Below are positions 25,312-36,222 of a stretch of DNA of 64,000 nt, one piece after another. The position numbers and the translations under genes were made by a program. The stretch spans positions 50,309 through 114,308 of the forward strand of contig CAIJRD010000006.1 in the NCBI GenBank assembly GCA_903822975.1, read 5' to 3'. The DNA comes from an uncultured Sinobacteraceae bacterium. Lineage in GTDB: Bacteria > Pseudomonadota > Gammaproteobacteria > Nevskiales > Nevskiaceae. Position 1 is the stretch's first letter. Each line of letters starts with the position of its first letter. Under the pieces are notes generated by a model, which had not been told where the DNA came from, did not search any database, and saw only the letters and a list, made by a program, of their open reading frames with translations.

Positions 25312-26265
25312 ATGCACTATCGACACAGCTATCACGCGGGCAATTTTGCAGATGTCTTCAAGCACGTCGCGGTCTGCGGGCTGCTCGATGCGCTGGGTCG
25401 CAAGGACAGCGGCTGGTGTTTCGTCGATACGCACGCCGGTGCTGGCGCCTACGATCTGGGCGGCGAAGCGGCGGCGACCACCGCCGAATGGCGCGATGGC
25501 ATCGCGCGGCTAACAGGTGCGACGACCGCTACGGCCGCTACGGCCGCGGCGGCATCGTCAAAGCCAGCGATGCCGGCGCTGGTCGCGCGCTATCTTTCCT
25601 TGGTTCGTGCATTCGGCGGCGCCGAGGCTGGTGCCTATCCGGGTTCGCCGATGCTGGCCGCGGCGATCGCGCGGCCGCAGGATCGCCTGCTGCTGTGCGA
25701 GCGCGTGCCGGAAGTGGCCGAGGCTTTGCGCGCCAGCGTAGGACGCCGCGCAACGGTGCACCTGCGCGATGGCTACGAGTCGGTGTCGCTGCTGCCGCCC
25801 GCCGAGAAGCGCGGCCTGGTGCTGATCGATCCGCCGTTCGAGCGCACCGATGAATACGAAGCGATGGCAGATTTCATCATCGCCGGGGTACAGCGGTTTG
25901 CCGGCGGCATCTATGCCGCCTGGTATCCGATCAAGAACGAGCACGTCGCCAGCCGCTTCCGCCGGCGCGTTGCCCGCGACAGCGGCCGGCCCGTGCTGGA
26001 CCTGCGCATCGATGTCGGTGTCGCCGAGCGCGCCGAAGTCGCGCGCGATCCGCCGCAGGGACGCGCCACCGGTCCGCGCGTGCAGCAGTACTCGCCGCGC
26101 AAGGCGCAGGCGATCGTTAAGGTGCGCATGCACGCCTGCGGTCTGCTGCTGGTCAATCCGCCGTTCGGCTTCGAAGCGCAAGCGCGCGAAGCGCTCGCCT
26201 TCCTGACGCCGCTGCTGGTGCAAGGCCCGCGCAGCGGCTACTCGGTCGACGCCGTTGCGGCATGA
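25312..26265 (+). CDS. rlmJ: 23S rRNA (adenine-2030-N6)-methyltransferase
   Basis: RlmJ methylates A2030 of 23S rRNA. The protein begins MHYRHSYHAGNFADVFKHV, nearly diagnostic of the family, followed by the SAM site DTHAGAGAYDL and the catalytic LIDPPFE (the N6-adenine DPPF motif). It has 317 residues against about 280 in E. coli; the excess is a low-complexity Thr/Ala stretch (TGATTATAA...) near residue 66 and a few C-terminal residues. It is monocistronic. Confidence 0.95.
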   Translation: MHYRHSYHAGNFADVFKHVAVCGLLDALGRKDSGWCFVDTHAGAGAYDLGGEAAATTAEWRDGIARLTGATTATAATAAAASSKPAMPALVARYLSLVRAFGGAEAGAYPGSPMLAAAIARPQDRLLLCERVPEVAEALRASVGRRATVHLRDGYESVSLLPPAEKRGLVLIDPPFERTDEYEAMADFIIAGVQRFAGGIYAAWYPIKNEHVASRFRRRVARDSGRPVLDLRIDVGVAERAEVARDPPQGRATGPRVQQYSPRKAQAIVKVRMHACGLLLVNPPFGFEAQAREALAFLTPLLVQGPRSGYSVDAVAA

Positions 26266-26397
26266 AAGCGGCGACGCGTTTTGCGCGAACGCAATATTGA
26301 CGTCGACGATCACCTTCGCCTGCACTTTGATCCATGGGCCCGAGCAAGGCGAGCCGACGCATCCGACCATCCGACAGCACCGACAAGGACATCAGGC

Positions 26398-26916
26398 GTG
26401 ACGATTGAAATCCTGCATAGCGCCAAATGGCTGGTGCTGAAGCGCGAGGGCAAATGGGAGTACGTGTCGCGCGTCAACGAGCGCGGCGCGGCGTTCATCC
26501 TTGCTGTCACCGACGCGCAGGAGATCGTGCTGGTCGAGCAGTACCGCACCGCGGTGCACGCCAATGCGATCGAACTGCCGGCCGGCATCATCGGCGACGA
26601 AGCCGGATTCGAGGACGAGGCGCGCGAAGCCGCCGCGCTGCGCGAACTGGAAGAGGAAACCGGTTTTCGCGGCGCACATGCGGAGTGCGTGCTCACCGGC
26701 CCGGTTGCCGCCGGCCTCTGCTCGGAGCGCTTCTTCCTGTTCCGCGCGACGGGACTTACCCGAATCCACGCCGGCGGCGGTGTCGAAGGCGAGAACATCA
26801 CGGTGCATGTCGTGCCGCTGGCGACGGTGCGCGAATGGCTCGAAGCACGCGCCGCAGAAGGCAAGCTGATCGATGCGCGGATTCACAGCGGACTTTGGTA
26901 CGCCCAGGCGCGCTGA
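26398..26916 (+). CDS. Nudix hydrolase (ADP-ribose pyrophosphatase-like)
   Basis: The 172-residue protein holds the Nudix box in GFEDEAREAAALRELEEETGF, preceded by ELPAGIIGDE and the QYRTAVHANAIELPAG strand typical of ADP-sugar pyrophosphatases. It would hydrolyse a nucleoside diphosphate linked to another moiety; ADP-ribose is the best guess. The GTG start at 26398 follows AAGGA; translation from 26281 would add 39 residues that overlap nothing conserved. Confidence 0.9.
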   Translation: MTIEILHSAKWLVLKREGKWEYVSRVNERGAAFILAVTDAQEIVLVEQYRTAVHANAIELPAGIIGDEAGFEDEAREAAALRELEEETGFRGAHAECVLTGPVAAGLCSERFFLFRATGLTRIHAGGGVEGENITVHVVPLATVREWLEARAAEGKLIDARIHSGLWYAQAR

Positions 26917-27026
26917 GTTGCGCGCGTTCAGCGCGCAGCACGCCGCAGCGAACGCCAGATGGCACGCGCTGATGCGTGTGCCGTAAGTCGCGTCGTCGTC
27001 CGCCTGCGCAGACGCGATTGCCACGC

Positions 27027-27311
27027 TCAGCGCAGCTTGCCGATGTAGCTCTGATTGCTATCGCGCGGCGCCGGTGCGCTCGGCCTGCTCGGCGCCGGCG
27101 CGCGCGGCGGAGTGCCACCCGGCATCAGGTTTTCGAAACGCTCGACCAGCGACAGCAGTTCGGGATCGTCGAAGCTGCGCGCGAGCCCCAAAATCTCGCG
27201 CGCGTACTCGTCGTTGCGCGCCATCCACACAGCATCGATCACACGGTTTGCCGTGCGGCGCAGGCGCACGTACAGATGCGTGGCGAGCGAGAATTTCTCC
27301 GACTCGCTCAT
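27027..27311 (-). CDS. Small conserved hypothetical protein
   Basis: The 94-residue protein has a helical N-terminal half (SLATHLYVRLRRTANRVIDAVWMARNDEYAREI) and a Pro/Ala/Ser-rich tail ending SYIGKLR. No signal peptide, metal site or named domain is visible. I do not recognise a function. Codon usage fits the neighbours, and the stop is separated from the upstream ammonium transporter gene by 46 bp on the same strand, so it is probably cotranscribed behind amtB. Confidence 0.65.
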   Translation of the reverse strand: MSESEKFSLATHLYVRLRRTANRVIDAVWMARNDEYAREILGLARSFDDPELLSLVERFENLMPGGTPPRAPAPSRPSAPAPRDSNQSYIGKLR

Positions 27312-27357
27312 CGCAGGCGCGGCAACGGTCTGCTACACGAATGGACGTGGCGGTCCA

Positions 27358-28683
27358 TCAGGGAATCGTCTCGCCATGCTGCGACAGGTCGAGACCGAGG
27401 GTTTCGTCCGCGGGCTTTACGCGCAGGCCGATGGTCGCCTGGATCGCCAGCAACAGAATCAGCGACACGGCTGCGCTGTAGAACAGCGTTGCGAACGCGC
27501 CGAGCGTCTGGATCGCCAGATCGGCGGAGGCGCCCGACAAGTCCTTCTGCGAAAACACGCCGGTGAGAATCGCGCCGACCATGCCGCCGATGCCGTGGAT
27601 GCCGAATACATCGAGCGAGTCGTCGGCATCGAGCAGCCGCTTGAGACCAGTTGCACCCCAGTAGCACAGGCCGCCGGCAACCAGGCCGATCGCCAGCGCA
27701 CCGCTGACATCGACGAAGCCCGAGGCTGGCGTGATCGCAACCAGTCCGGCCACCGCACCGGAACAGCCGCCGAGCAGCGAGGCGCGCTTGCGGAATGCCC
27801 ATTCGACGAACATCCAGGTAAGCGCAGCCGTCGCGGTGGCGAGTTGCGTCACCAGCATCGCCATGCCGGCGCGACCGTCGGCGGCGACCGCCGAGCCGGC
27901 GTTGAATCCGAACCAGCCGACCCACAGCAGCGAAGCGCCGATCAACGTGAAGGTGAGGTTGTGCGGCACGAAGGCTTCGCGGCCATAGCCGTTGCGCTTG
28001 CCAAGCACGAAGGCGCACATGAGCCCGGCCGCACCGGCATTGATATGGACCACGGTGCCGCCGGCGAAATCCTGGTCGCCGAGTGCGGCGAGCCAGCCGG
28101 TCGGCTCCCACACGCAATGCGCAACCGGTGCGTAGACCAGCAGCGACCATAGCGCCATGAACAGCAGCATCGAGCCGAACTTGATGCGCTCGGCAAACGC
28201 ACCGGTGATCAAGGCCGGCGTGATGATCGCGAAGGTCATCTGGAACATCACGAACACCGATTCCGGAATCGTCGGCGCGATGTGGCTGACGCTGAGCATG
28301 CCGGTGGATTTCACGTAACTCATGCCACCGAGCAGCACGCGGCTGAAGCCGCCGATGAAGGCCGTGCCCGGCGTGAACGCGAGGCTGTAGCCGATCACGA
28401 CCCACAGCACGGTGACCAGGCAGCACACCGCGAAGCTCTGCAGCGCAGTCGACAGCACGTTCTTTTGCCGCACCATGCCGGCATAGAACAGGGCCAGCCC
28501 GGGGATGGTCATCAGCAACACCAGCGCGGTGGAACTGAGCATCCAGGCGGTATCGCCGGCGCTGATCTTGTCGGCGCTGGTGATAAAGGGTTGGGTGGGT
28601 GTGTCGTCGGCGCCGGCACCGAGGCACCACAGGGCCAGCGATAAGCCGGCGAGCAGCAGCACGCGCTGCGAGATTCGCTTCAT
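27358..28683 (-). CDS. amtB: Ammonium transporter
   Basis: The 441-residue Amt-family channel has a cleavable signal peptide (about 1-25), as in other bacterial AmtB proteins, followed by about eleven helices. Family landmarks include the PGLALFYAGMVRQKN segment, DFAGGTVVHINAGAAGL, and the pore-histidine region near GIHGIGGMVGAILTGVF. It conducts ammonium/ammonia across the inner membrane. No glnK lies beside it, although amtB is usually paired with that regulator. The start at 28683 coincides with the signal peptide; the frame extends further without support. Confidence 0.95.
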   Translation of the reverse strand: MKRISQRVLLLAGLSLALWCLGAGADDTPTQPFITSADKISAGDTAWMLSSTALVLLMTIPGLALFYAGMVRQKNVLSTALQSFAVCCLVTVLWVVIGYSLAFTPGTAFIGGFSRVLLGGMSYVKSTGMLSVSHIAPTIPESVFVMFQMTFAIITPALITGAFAERIKFGSMLLFMALWSLLVYAPVAHCVWEPTGWLAALGDQDFAGGTVVHINAGAAGLMCAFVLGKRNGYGREAFVPHNLTFTLIGASLLWVGWFGFNAGSAVAADGRAGMAMLVTQLATATAALTWMFVEWAFRKRASLLGGCSGAVAGLVAITPASGFVDVSGALAIGLVAGGLCYWGATGLKRLLDADDSLDVFGIHGIGGMVGAILTGVFSQKDLSGASADLAIQTLGAFATLFYSAAVSLILLLAIQATIGLRVKPADETLGLDLSQHGETIP

Positions 28684-28813
28684 TGCGGTTGTCGTCTTCG
28701 AGTTCCTTTCCCGCGGGTGGATTCGCAACAACCGAGCCATTCCGCTGCGCTGGCGCGCGGTGAAGCGGGTGGTGCTTGCCGGATGCGTCCCCACGGCCTA
28801 TGGTGTCGCCATC

Positions 28814-30925
<2,112 letters not shown>

Positions 30926-30926
<1 letters not shown>

Positions 30927-31285
30927 TGCGAAACGGCATGCGCATCTATCACAATCCGCGCTGCTCGAAGTCGCGCCAGGCCTTGCAGTTGCTGCGCGAT
31001 GCCGGCGTCGAGCCGGACATTGTCGAGTATCTGAAAACGCCGTTGACGGCGGGCGAACTTGAGTCGCTATGCGTAGCGCTCAAGCGCGACCCGCAGGCGA
31101 TCGTTCGCTTCGGCGAAGATCGCGCGAAGGAGCTCGGTCTCAAGGCCGGCGACGCACGAACGCGCAGCGAATGGCTGCGACTGTTGGCAGACAATCCGGT
31201 TCTGATCGAACGACCGATCGTGGTCGATGGCGCGCGCGCAGTGCTGGGCCGGCCACCTGAGAACGTGTCGGCCTTGCTGAAATAA
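30926..31285 (+). CDS. ArsC-family (arsenate reductase-like) thioredoxin-fold protein
   Basis: The 119-residue protein shows the ArsC/Spx-type start RIYHNPRCSKSRQALQLL with the single active cysteine, then FGEDRAKELGL and LIERPIVVDG, whose Arg residues bind the oxyanion in glutaredoxin-dependent arsenate reductases. Its ATG overlaps the thiC stop (TGATG); a second in-frame ATG at 30938 gives the usual length. No arsB or arsR is near, and the promoter is thiamine-controlled, so a role in arsenic resistance is uncertain and a YfgD-like redox role is possible. Confidence 0.88.
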
Positions 31286-31315
31286 CATGTAGACAAGTGG
31301 GGCGGGGGAGCAGCT

Positions 31316-32122
31316 ATGAAAATGAAAAGTGTTGTGGTTGAAATCGAAGATGGCATCGCGCAGGTCCGGCTGAACCGGCCGAAGGCGCACAACGGCATGG
31401 ACTTCGACATGCTCGACAGTGTGCTCGCGGCAGCCGAATCACTGCTGGGCAAGCGCGACCTGCGCGCGGTGATCATCGCCGGCGAGGGGCCGTCGTTCTG
31501 CGCCGGGCTCGATTTCAAAACCGTACTCGGCGACAAAAAACGCGCCGCGATCGGCTACGCGCAACTGTGGCTGCCGTACATCAACAAGTTCCAGCGTTGG
31601 AGTCTGGCCTGGCGCGACATCGGCGTGCCGGTGATTGCCGCAGTGCATGGCAACTGCTTCGGCGCCGGCATTCAATTGGCGCTCGGCGCGGATATTCGCG
31701 TGGCGACACCGGATGCGCGTCTCTCGATCATGGAATCGAAGTGGGGCCTGATTCCGGACATGGGTGGCGCCGTGCTGTTGCGCGAACTGCTGCCGATCGA
31801 TGTCGCCAAGGAACTCGTGTTCAGCGGGCGCATCGTCAGTGGAACGGATGCGAAGACGCTCGGACTGGTGACGCATGTCGCCGACGACGCGCAGGCGAAA
31901 GCGCTGGAACTCGCAACCGAATTCGCGACGCGCTCACCGGATGCGCTGGCGGCCGGTAAGTTCCTGCTGCAGGAAGCCTGGCATGCGGACGAGTCCGATG
32001 CCGCAGCGGCCGAGCGCCATTGGCAGCGCAACTTGATGGGCAAGAAGAATCAGCGCATCAGCGTCGAGCGCAACATGAAAAAATCGGATCGGCCGTTCGA
32101 CCCGCGCAGCGTGCGCGACTGA
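31316..32122 (+). CDS. Crotonase/enoyl-CoA hydratase family protein
   Basis: The 268-residue protein has the crotonase oxyanion-hole elements PSFCAGLDFKTVL and GNCFGAGIQLALGADIRVA, then ESKWGLIPDMGGAVLL. At the positions of the two catalytic glutamates of classical hydratases there is a Gly/Ala-rich turn and an Asp (IPDMG), so the reaction may be an isomerisation rather than a hydration. A GC-rich ribosome site (GGGGGAG) precedes the ATG. It follows the ArsC-family gene by 30 bp and may be the third gene of the thiC transcript. Confidence 0.85.
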   Translation: MKMKSVVVEIEDGIAQVRLNRPKAHNGMDFDMLDSVLAAAESLLGKRDLRAVIIAGEGPSFCAGLDFKTVLGDKKRAAIGYAQLWLPYINKFQRWSLAWRDIGVPVIAAVHGNCFGAGIQLALGADIRVATPDARLSIMESKWGLIPDMGGAVLLRELLPIDVAKELVFSGRIVSGTDAKTLGLVTHVADDAQAKALELATEFATRSPDALAAGKFLLQEAWHADESDAAAAERHWQRNLMGKKNQRISVERNMKKSDRPFDPRSVRD

Positions 32123-32361
32123 GCGGCCTGACCGCTGCGGCAGGTTGACGAGCGCTGGCGATAGCGATGAAAGCGTTGGCAACCGCGAATGCGGATGCGG
32201 CGCGTCGCGAACTCGCGGGCGATCGCCGAGCGACCGCCTAATTAGCGCTGCGGCACGTTGGCGGGCGTCGGCGCAAGAGTGGAAGAGTCGGCAAATGCGA
32301 ATGCAAATGCTGATTCGGCATATTGCGTACTTGTAAGTACTCGCCCAACGACAGACTTGAA

Positions 32362-32388
32362 GAATGGGCCGGCATTACCGGCCCATTC
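32362..32388. terminator. 11-bp hairpin between convergent genes
   Basis: GAATGGGCCGG and its complement surround a 5-nt loop between the convergent crotonase and large-protein genes. There is no run of T on either side, so termination ability is uncertain. The right arm is part of a 17-bp direct duplication. Confidence 0.55.
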
Positions 32389-32407
32389 CTATTACCGGCC
32401 CATTCCT
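32374..32407. repeat. Perfect 17-bp tandem duplication
   Basis: ATTACCGGCCCATTCCT occurs twice in succession, duplicating the right arm of the adjacent hairpin. The duplication gives two alternative pairing partners for the left arm. Confidence 0.95.
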
Positions 32408-32437
32408 ATTAATTGCTACCGACCTACAACTAAACTG

Positions 32438-34639
32438 CTACATCGGTGATAGCGCGAACGCGCGATCGGCCGTGCTGTTGTAGCCGAGATAGCTGCCCCA
32501 GCCATCGGTCGCCATCGCATAGACGTCGAGATGCTCGCTGAATGCGGCGAGCGTGCAGGGCGGTTTGCCGACGCAGGATGCCGGCAGATTCAAGGACATC
32601 ATGTTGCCGACGGTTTCGACGTCGTCATAGACCCCGGTGCCGCCGCTGAAACTCAGAATCTGCGTGGCGCTGCGATACACGCCAAGCCCATAGGTGGCAA
32701 AGCCGTGCGGGTGATAAACCGTGTACGGCAGGCTGACGCTGTCGCTAGCTCCATACGGCACCACGCCGCAGCAGGCATCCGCCGCGCCGGCCGGCGTGGT
32801 GGGCGCGCCAAGCTGCGCCCAGGTGTGGTTGTTGTCGATGTGCAGTGTCAACACCATCGCATTGCCGACCACCAGGCTGCCGCCGCCGGGTTGCAGCACC
32901 GTATCCGCGTGCACGGTGTGGATGGTGCCGCCGAGGGTGCTGCTATCCGGCACGACGAAGACGATGCCCTTGGCGGCGATGTTGATCAGACTGCCGGCGG
33001 CGTCGAACAGCTCCAGCTTCAGCTGGTACAGACCGCTGTTGTCGGTGCCGTGCGAGGTGCCGTCGGCATCGAAGCTCAGACCGCTGGCGTGCAGCACCGA
33101 ATCGAACTCGCCGTTCTCGGTATCCGTCACCGAATTGGCGATGGTCCACTGACCCAGCGGCGGCAGCGCCGGCGGAATCTCGTAGAGTTCCAGCGCCTGA
33201 CCGCCGACCACCATGTGATGCGGGCCGAGCTTGTAGGGATCGATCACCAGATCGCTGCCGACCACATGCGCGTAATGGCGATAGACCTCGGTGTTCAATG
33301 GCGTCCAGCCGCCGGCCGTACCGCGGCGCCAGCTCAGCTGGTAGTACTGCACGCCGAGCGCGTCGCGCAGACTGTTGTCGAAATCCAGGCGTGGTCGCAG
33401 CGTGCCGCCCCAGGGCGCGCCGCTGTCGAGCAGTCCCAGATTGCCGGCGGTGGCACCTGGCGCGCCGCCACCGTTGATCGCATGCAGCGAGGTGTTGCCG
33501 ATCGCGGTCCACAACACCCAGTTCATCGGGCCGATCACCGGATGGCAGGGCGGGCAGGTGATCGCCAGCGGCGAGGTGGTGTAAAGCGTCACCTCGGTGC
33601 CGCACACGTAGTTCCACCAGGTATGGCAGGCGATTGGCGTCGGCGCATAAATCGTCACGTCGAAGAAGCCAAAGAGTTTTTGCTTCGCCTTGAAATACAG
33701 GTCCGGCTGATCGTGGTTGTTGCAGCCCTGGAAGAACAGCGCCTGGAAGTGGCCGCAGGCATCGGTATGCGTGGTCGCGATCAGCCGCATCGTGAAGTAC
33801 CAGGGCCAGTACAGGCAGAACAGCGGACGCACCAGCGTGGCGTTGTCGATCAGGGCTTGCTGGAACTGCTGCTTGGCGGCGAACTGCGCGGCGTAGCGCA
33901 GGCCGCTGGCTTCACTCAGTTGTTTGAGGCTGCCGACTGTCGCGGCATCGAGCCGGTGCTCGCTGGCCGTCGCCGCACTCAATGCGCTGCGCTTGAACGG
34001 TGCAGGATCAGGCCCCGGTCCCGGCCGTGGACCCACCACTGGACCGATCAGCGGACCGCCGCCGGCAGCCGGATTGATGACCGGTCCGACCGGGTCCGGA
34101 ATCGGAATCGGATAGAGAATGATGTCGCGCAGCTTCTGCAGGATGTCGTCCGGCAGCTTGTAAATGATGATCGGCCAGGCATCGACTTCGTAGACTTCGA
34201 CCGTCGCGTTGCACACCGGTAGTTCGATGGTGACGCCACCACTGACTTCGCGTTTCATCAGCGTGCCGCGTACGAAGCAGGCGCTGCGCAACCAGCATTG
34301 CCACACCGGCGGGAAGATCGGTATCTGCAACTCGTGGCGCAGGCTGTCGCGATCGATTCGAACGTGCTGTTCGATCGCACCGCGCCGCACCAGTTCATCG
34401 AACGCCAGCGACTTTTCCGCCAGTCGCGGACCCACCAACACGCGAACGCTGGTGGCGCTTGCCGACGCCGGCAATTGCAGCAGGCCGCTGCCGTCTTCGT
34501 TCAGTGCGCTGCTCGCGAGCAGACGCGCTTCGGTGGAGAAGGCATAAGCAACCACTTCCGGCAGCGTGTTCGCGCCTTCGGTGGAAATTAATTTTGCGAC
34601 GACGGCGATTTCGATCGCGCCTTTGCTTGGATTGGCCAT
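32438..34639 (-). CDS. Large uncharacterised beta-rich protein
   Basis: The 733-residue protein is not one I can name. The N-terminal 120 residues look like a transthyretin/carboxypeptidase-regulatory-like beta domain. A conserved-looking motif follows: CFVRGTLMKR, then PVCNATVEVYEVD and LPDDILQKLRDIIL (about 120-175). A Pro/Gly-rich linker (VGPRPGPGPDPAP, about 190-215), a helical segment, a Cys/Trp-rich stretch (about 270-370) and a long beta-rich C-terminal half complete it. There is no signal peptide or membrane helix. From memory, similar CxVxG...PVCxAxVxxxEVD proteins occur in scattered bacteria without known function. The start is supported by GAGGTG. Confidence 0.8.
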   Translation of the reverse strand: MANPSKGAIEIAVVAKLISTEGANTLPEVVAYAFSTEARLLASSALNEDGSGLLQLPASASATSVRVLVGPRLAEKSLAFDELVRRGAIEQHVRIDRDSLRHELQIPIFPPVWQCWLRSACFVRGTLMKREVSGGVTIELPVCNATVEVYEVDAWPIIIYKLPDDILQKLRDIILYPIPIPDPVGPVINPAAGGGPLIGPVVGPRPGPGPDPAPFKRSALSAATASEHRLDAATVGSLKQLSEASGLRYAAQFAAKQQFQQALIDNATLVRPLFCLYWPWYFTMRLIATTHTDACGHFQALFFQGCNNHDQPDLYFKAKQKLFGFFDVTIYAPTPIACHTWWNYVCGTEVTLYTTSPLAITCPPCHPVIGPMNWVLWTAIGNTSLHAINGGGAPGATAGNLGLLDSGAPWGGTLRPRLDFDNSLRDALGVQYYQLSWRRGTAGGWTPLNTEVYRHYAHVVGSDLVIDPYKLGPHHMVVGGQALELYEIPPALPPLGQWTIANSVTDTENGEFDSVLHASGLSFDADGTSHGTDNSGLYQLKLELFDAAGSLINIAAKGIVFVVPDSSTLGGTIHTVHADTVLQPGGGSLVVGNAMVLTLHIDNNHTWAQLGAPTTPAGAADACCGVVPYGASDSVSLPYTVYHPHGFATYGLGVYRSATQILSFSGGTGVYDDVETVGNMMSLNLPASCVGKPPCTLAAFSEHLDVYAMATDGWGSYLGYNSTADRAFALSPM

Positions 34640-34858
34640 GACGACACCTCGTGACAGGGTTGAAGGGACGCAGCCCGGCATTCGCCGAGGTCTGCGGCGC
34701 GGACTCTCTCAACGCCTGGAGAACGAGACTGTGACGCGGTTCCGGGCGTGAAAGACGCTGTCGTATGTGTAGCGTTGTCATACGCCCGCAATGGCGTGAA
34801 AGTCCCTGTAGACAAGGCTTCTGCATCGCCTGCTAGCGTGTCGCAGCGCACTTAACGG

Positions 34859-34878
34859 GCGTACGTGCGGACGTACGC
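34859..34878. promoter_or_regulatory. Palindromic putative operator of the toxin-antitoxin pair
   Basis: GCGTACGT and its complement ACGTACGC are separated by GCGG, forming a perfect 8-bp inverted repeat 34 bp before the antitoxin start. A second, shorter inverted pair (CGTATG at 34763, CATACG at 34780) lies further upstream. Antitoxins of this class autorepress by binding such palindromes. Confidence 0.65.
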
Positions 34879-34912
34879 TTGCCAAACCCGCCGACTACAA
34901 CAGGAGGACGCA

Positions 34913-35155
34913 ATGGCCGACATCAGCGCAACCGCTGCACGTGCATGCTTCTACCGGCTGCTCGACGAAGCGGCCCATACGCATCAACCGATCCGCATCA
35001 CCGGCAAGCGCAGCAACGGCGTATTGATTGCCGAAGAAGACTGGTTGCAGATTCAGGAAACCTTGTACTTGCTGTCGCAGCCCGGCATGCGCGCGTCGAT
35101 CCGTCGCGGACTGCGCACGCCGATCGAAGAATGCCGCGACGAGGTCGCCTGGTGA
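34913..35155 (+). CDS. YefM/Phd-type antitoxin
   Basis: An 80-residue antitoxin begins MADISATAARACFYRLLDEAA, then PIRITGKRSNGVLIAEEDW, the Phd/YefM DNA-binding fold, with an acidic C-terminal tail (IEECRDEVAW) that would wrap the toxin. AGGAGG precedes the ATG. It should neutralise the product of the next gene and autorepress the operon. Its stop overlaps the toxin GTG (GTGA), typical for coupled type II toxin-antitoxin pairs. Confidence 0.92.
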   Translation: MADISATAARACFYRLLDEAAHTHQPIRITGKRSNGVLIAEEDWLQIQETLYLLSQPGMRASIRRGLRTPIEECRDEVAW

Positions 35156-35415
35156 ACTGGCGCTTGGTGTTCGTGCCGCGCAGCCTGCGCGACGCGCGCA
35201 AGCTCAGCGCAGTCGGGCTGGCGCCGGCCGCGCAGCGACAGCTGGCCGCCGTGCAGATCGATCCGATCGCCGGTACGCCGCCGGCAGCGGCACTGGTCGG
35301 CGATCTGGCACAGGCCTATTCGCGACGCATCAGCATTCATCACCGGCTGGTTTATCAAGTGCTGGCGGCGCAACGCGTCGTCAAGATACTGCGGATGTGG
35401 ACGGCGCAGGACTGA
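35152..35415 (+). CDS. YoeB/Txe-family toxin
   Basis: An 87-residue basic RelE-superfamily protein whose C-terminal part, SRRISIHHRLVYQVL, matches the YoeB/Txe signature (SRRI..xHRLVY) containing catalytic Arg and His. Members are ribosome-dependent mRNA endonucleases. The N-terminal half is Ala-rich and diverged (KLSAVGLAPAAQRQLAAVQIDP), and the usual Lys-Pro-Leu of the active region reads PPAAAL, so activity should be tested. The GTG start is coupled to the antitoxin stop. Confidence 0.85.
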   Translation: MNWRLVFVPRSLRDARKLSAVGLAPAAQRQLAAVQIDPIAGTPPAAALVGDLAQAYSRRISIHHRLVYQVLAAQRVVKILRMWTAQD

Positions 35416-35755
35416 ATCAGTCGCGACCGGTTACGGCTGTCGTCGTTTGATTGATGCCGTCACCGGTGCGGAAGTGCGGAGCCGAGCCGCGACCGCAGCA
35501 CTATAGATTCGTGGGCAATCAAGAATCGATTGTCGGATCATCAGTCAGTCGTGTGCAGGCCCGGTCTGACGACATCGCCGCGCGACGCGAGTCGCTTGCT
35601 GTGCTCGATCGGCGAATGCCGAAAGCGCCGATCGATGCAAGGCTTGTCGATGCGCAACCGTGCACCGCGCGCTTAACGAAAATGCGGGAACACTTGTCGG
35701 TAATCAGCCGAGCGCCTAGCCTAGCGGTACGTCAATTGGGGTCAGGGGAACTACG
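35416..35755. other. Spacer after the toxin-antitoxin pair
   Basis: A frame at 35451-35759 exists but has no ribosome site and no protein-like composition. I see no terminator with a T run and no repeat. Confidence 0.6.
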
Positions 35756-36166
35756 ATGATCGTTACGCCGCTCTATGCGGGTCTGCTTGCGCTTTGGTAC
35801 CTGGTGCTGAGCCTGCGCGTCGTCAATGGTCGCGGCAAGGGCATTTCGCTCGGTGATGGCGGGGATGCCGAACTGCTGCGGCGGATTCGCGGACACGCCA
35901 ACTTCGCCGAGTACGTTCCGCTGATTCTGATCTTGATGGGACTGCTCGAACTCGGGCACTTTTCGCTGTGGGTAGTGCATGCGCTCGGCCTGAGCCTGTT
36001 GATTGCCCGCCTGCTGCACGGCTACGCGCTGAGCTTCACCACGCACTTCAAGTTCGGCCGCATGGCCGGTGCCGGGCTGACGTTTCTGGTGCTGTTGGTG
36101 GCCGGCCTGCTCTGCACGTATCAGGGCATCAGCGCCTATCTGCTATTGAGCGTCAACGTGCATTGA
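35756..36166 (+). CDS. MAPEG family protein (YecN-like)
   Basis: A 136-residue four-helix membrane protein of the YecN type shows the MAPEG motifs LRRIRGHANFAEYVPLI and IARLLHGYALS. It is possibly a glutathione-dependent enzyme; activity is unproven for YecN. A GGGGAACTACG ribosome site precedes the start. Its last codon and stop (CATTGA) are the first unit of an 11-bp tandem repeat that runs on into the spacer. Confidence 0.92.
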   Translation: MIVTPLYAGLLALWYLVLSLRVVNGRGKGISLGDGGDAELLRRIRGHANFAEYVPLILILMGLLELGHFSLWVVHALGLSLLIARLLHGYALSFTTHFKFGRMAGAGLTFLVLLVAGLLCTYQGISAYLLLSVNVH

Positions 36167-36222
36167 GTCCGCATTGAGTCTGCATTGAGTCCGCATTGAG
36201 TCTGCATTGAGTCTGCATTGAG
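36161..36222. repeat. 11-bp tandem repeat, five and a half units
   Basis: CATTGAGTCCG alternates with CATTGAGTCTG for five full units and a partial sixth. The array starts inside the last codons of the YecN-like gene, so every unit carries an in-frame-type TGA. The 11-bp period is about one DNA turn. Confidence 0.97.

Noticed and set aside
35451..35759. A 102-codon frame after the toxin gene
   Set aside because: No ribosome site, no motif, mixed composition, and overlap with the real YecN-like start at 35756.
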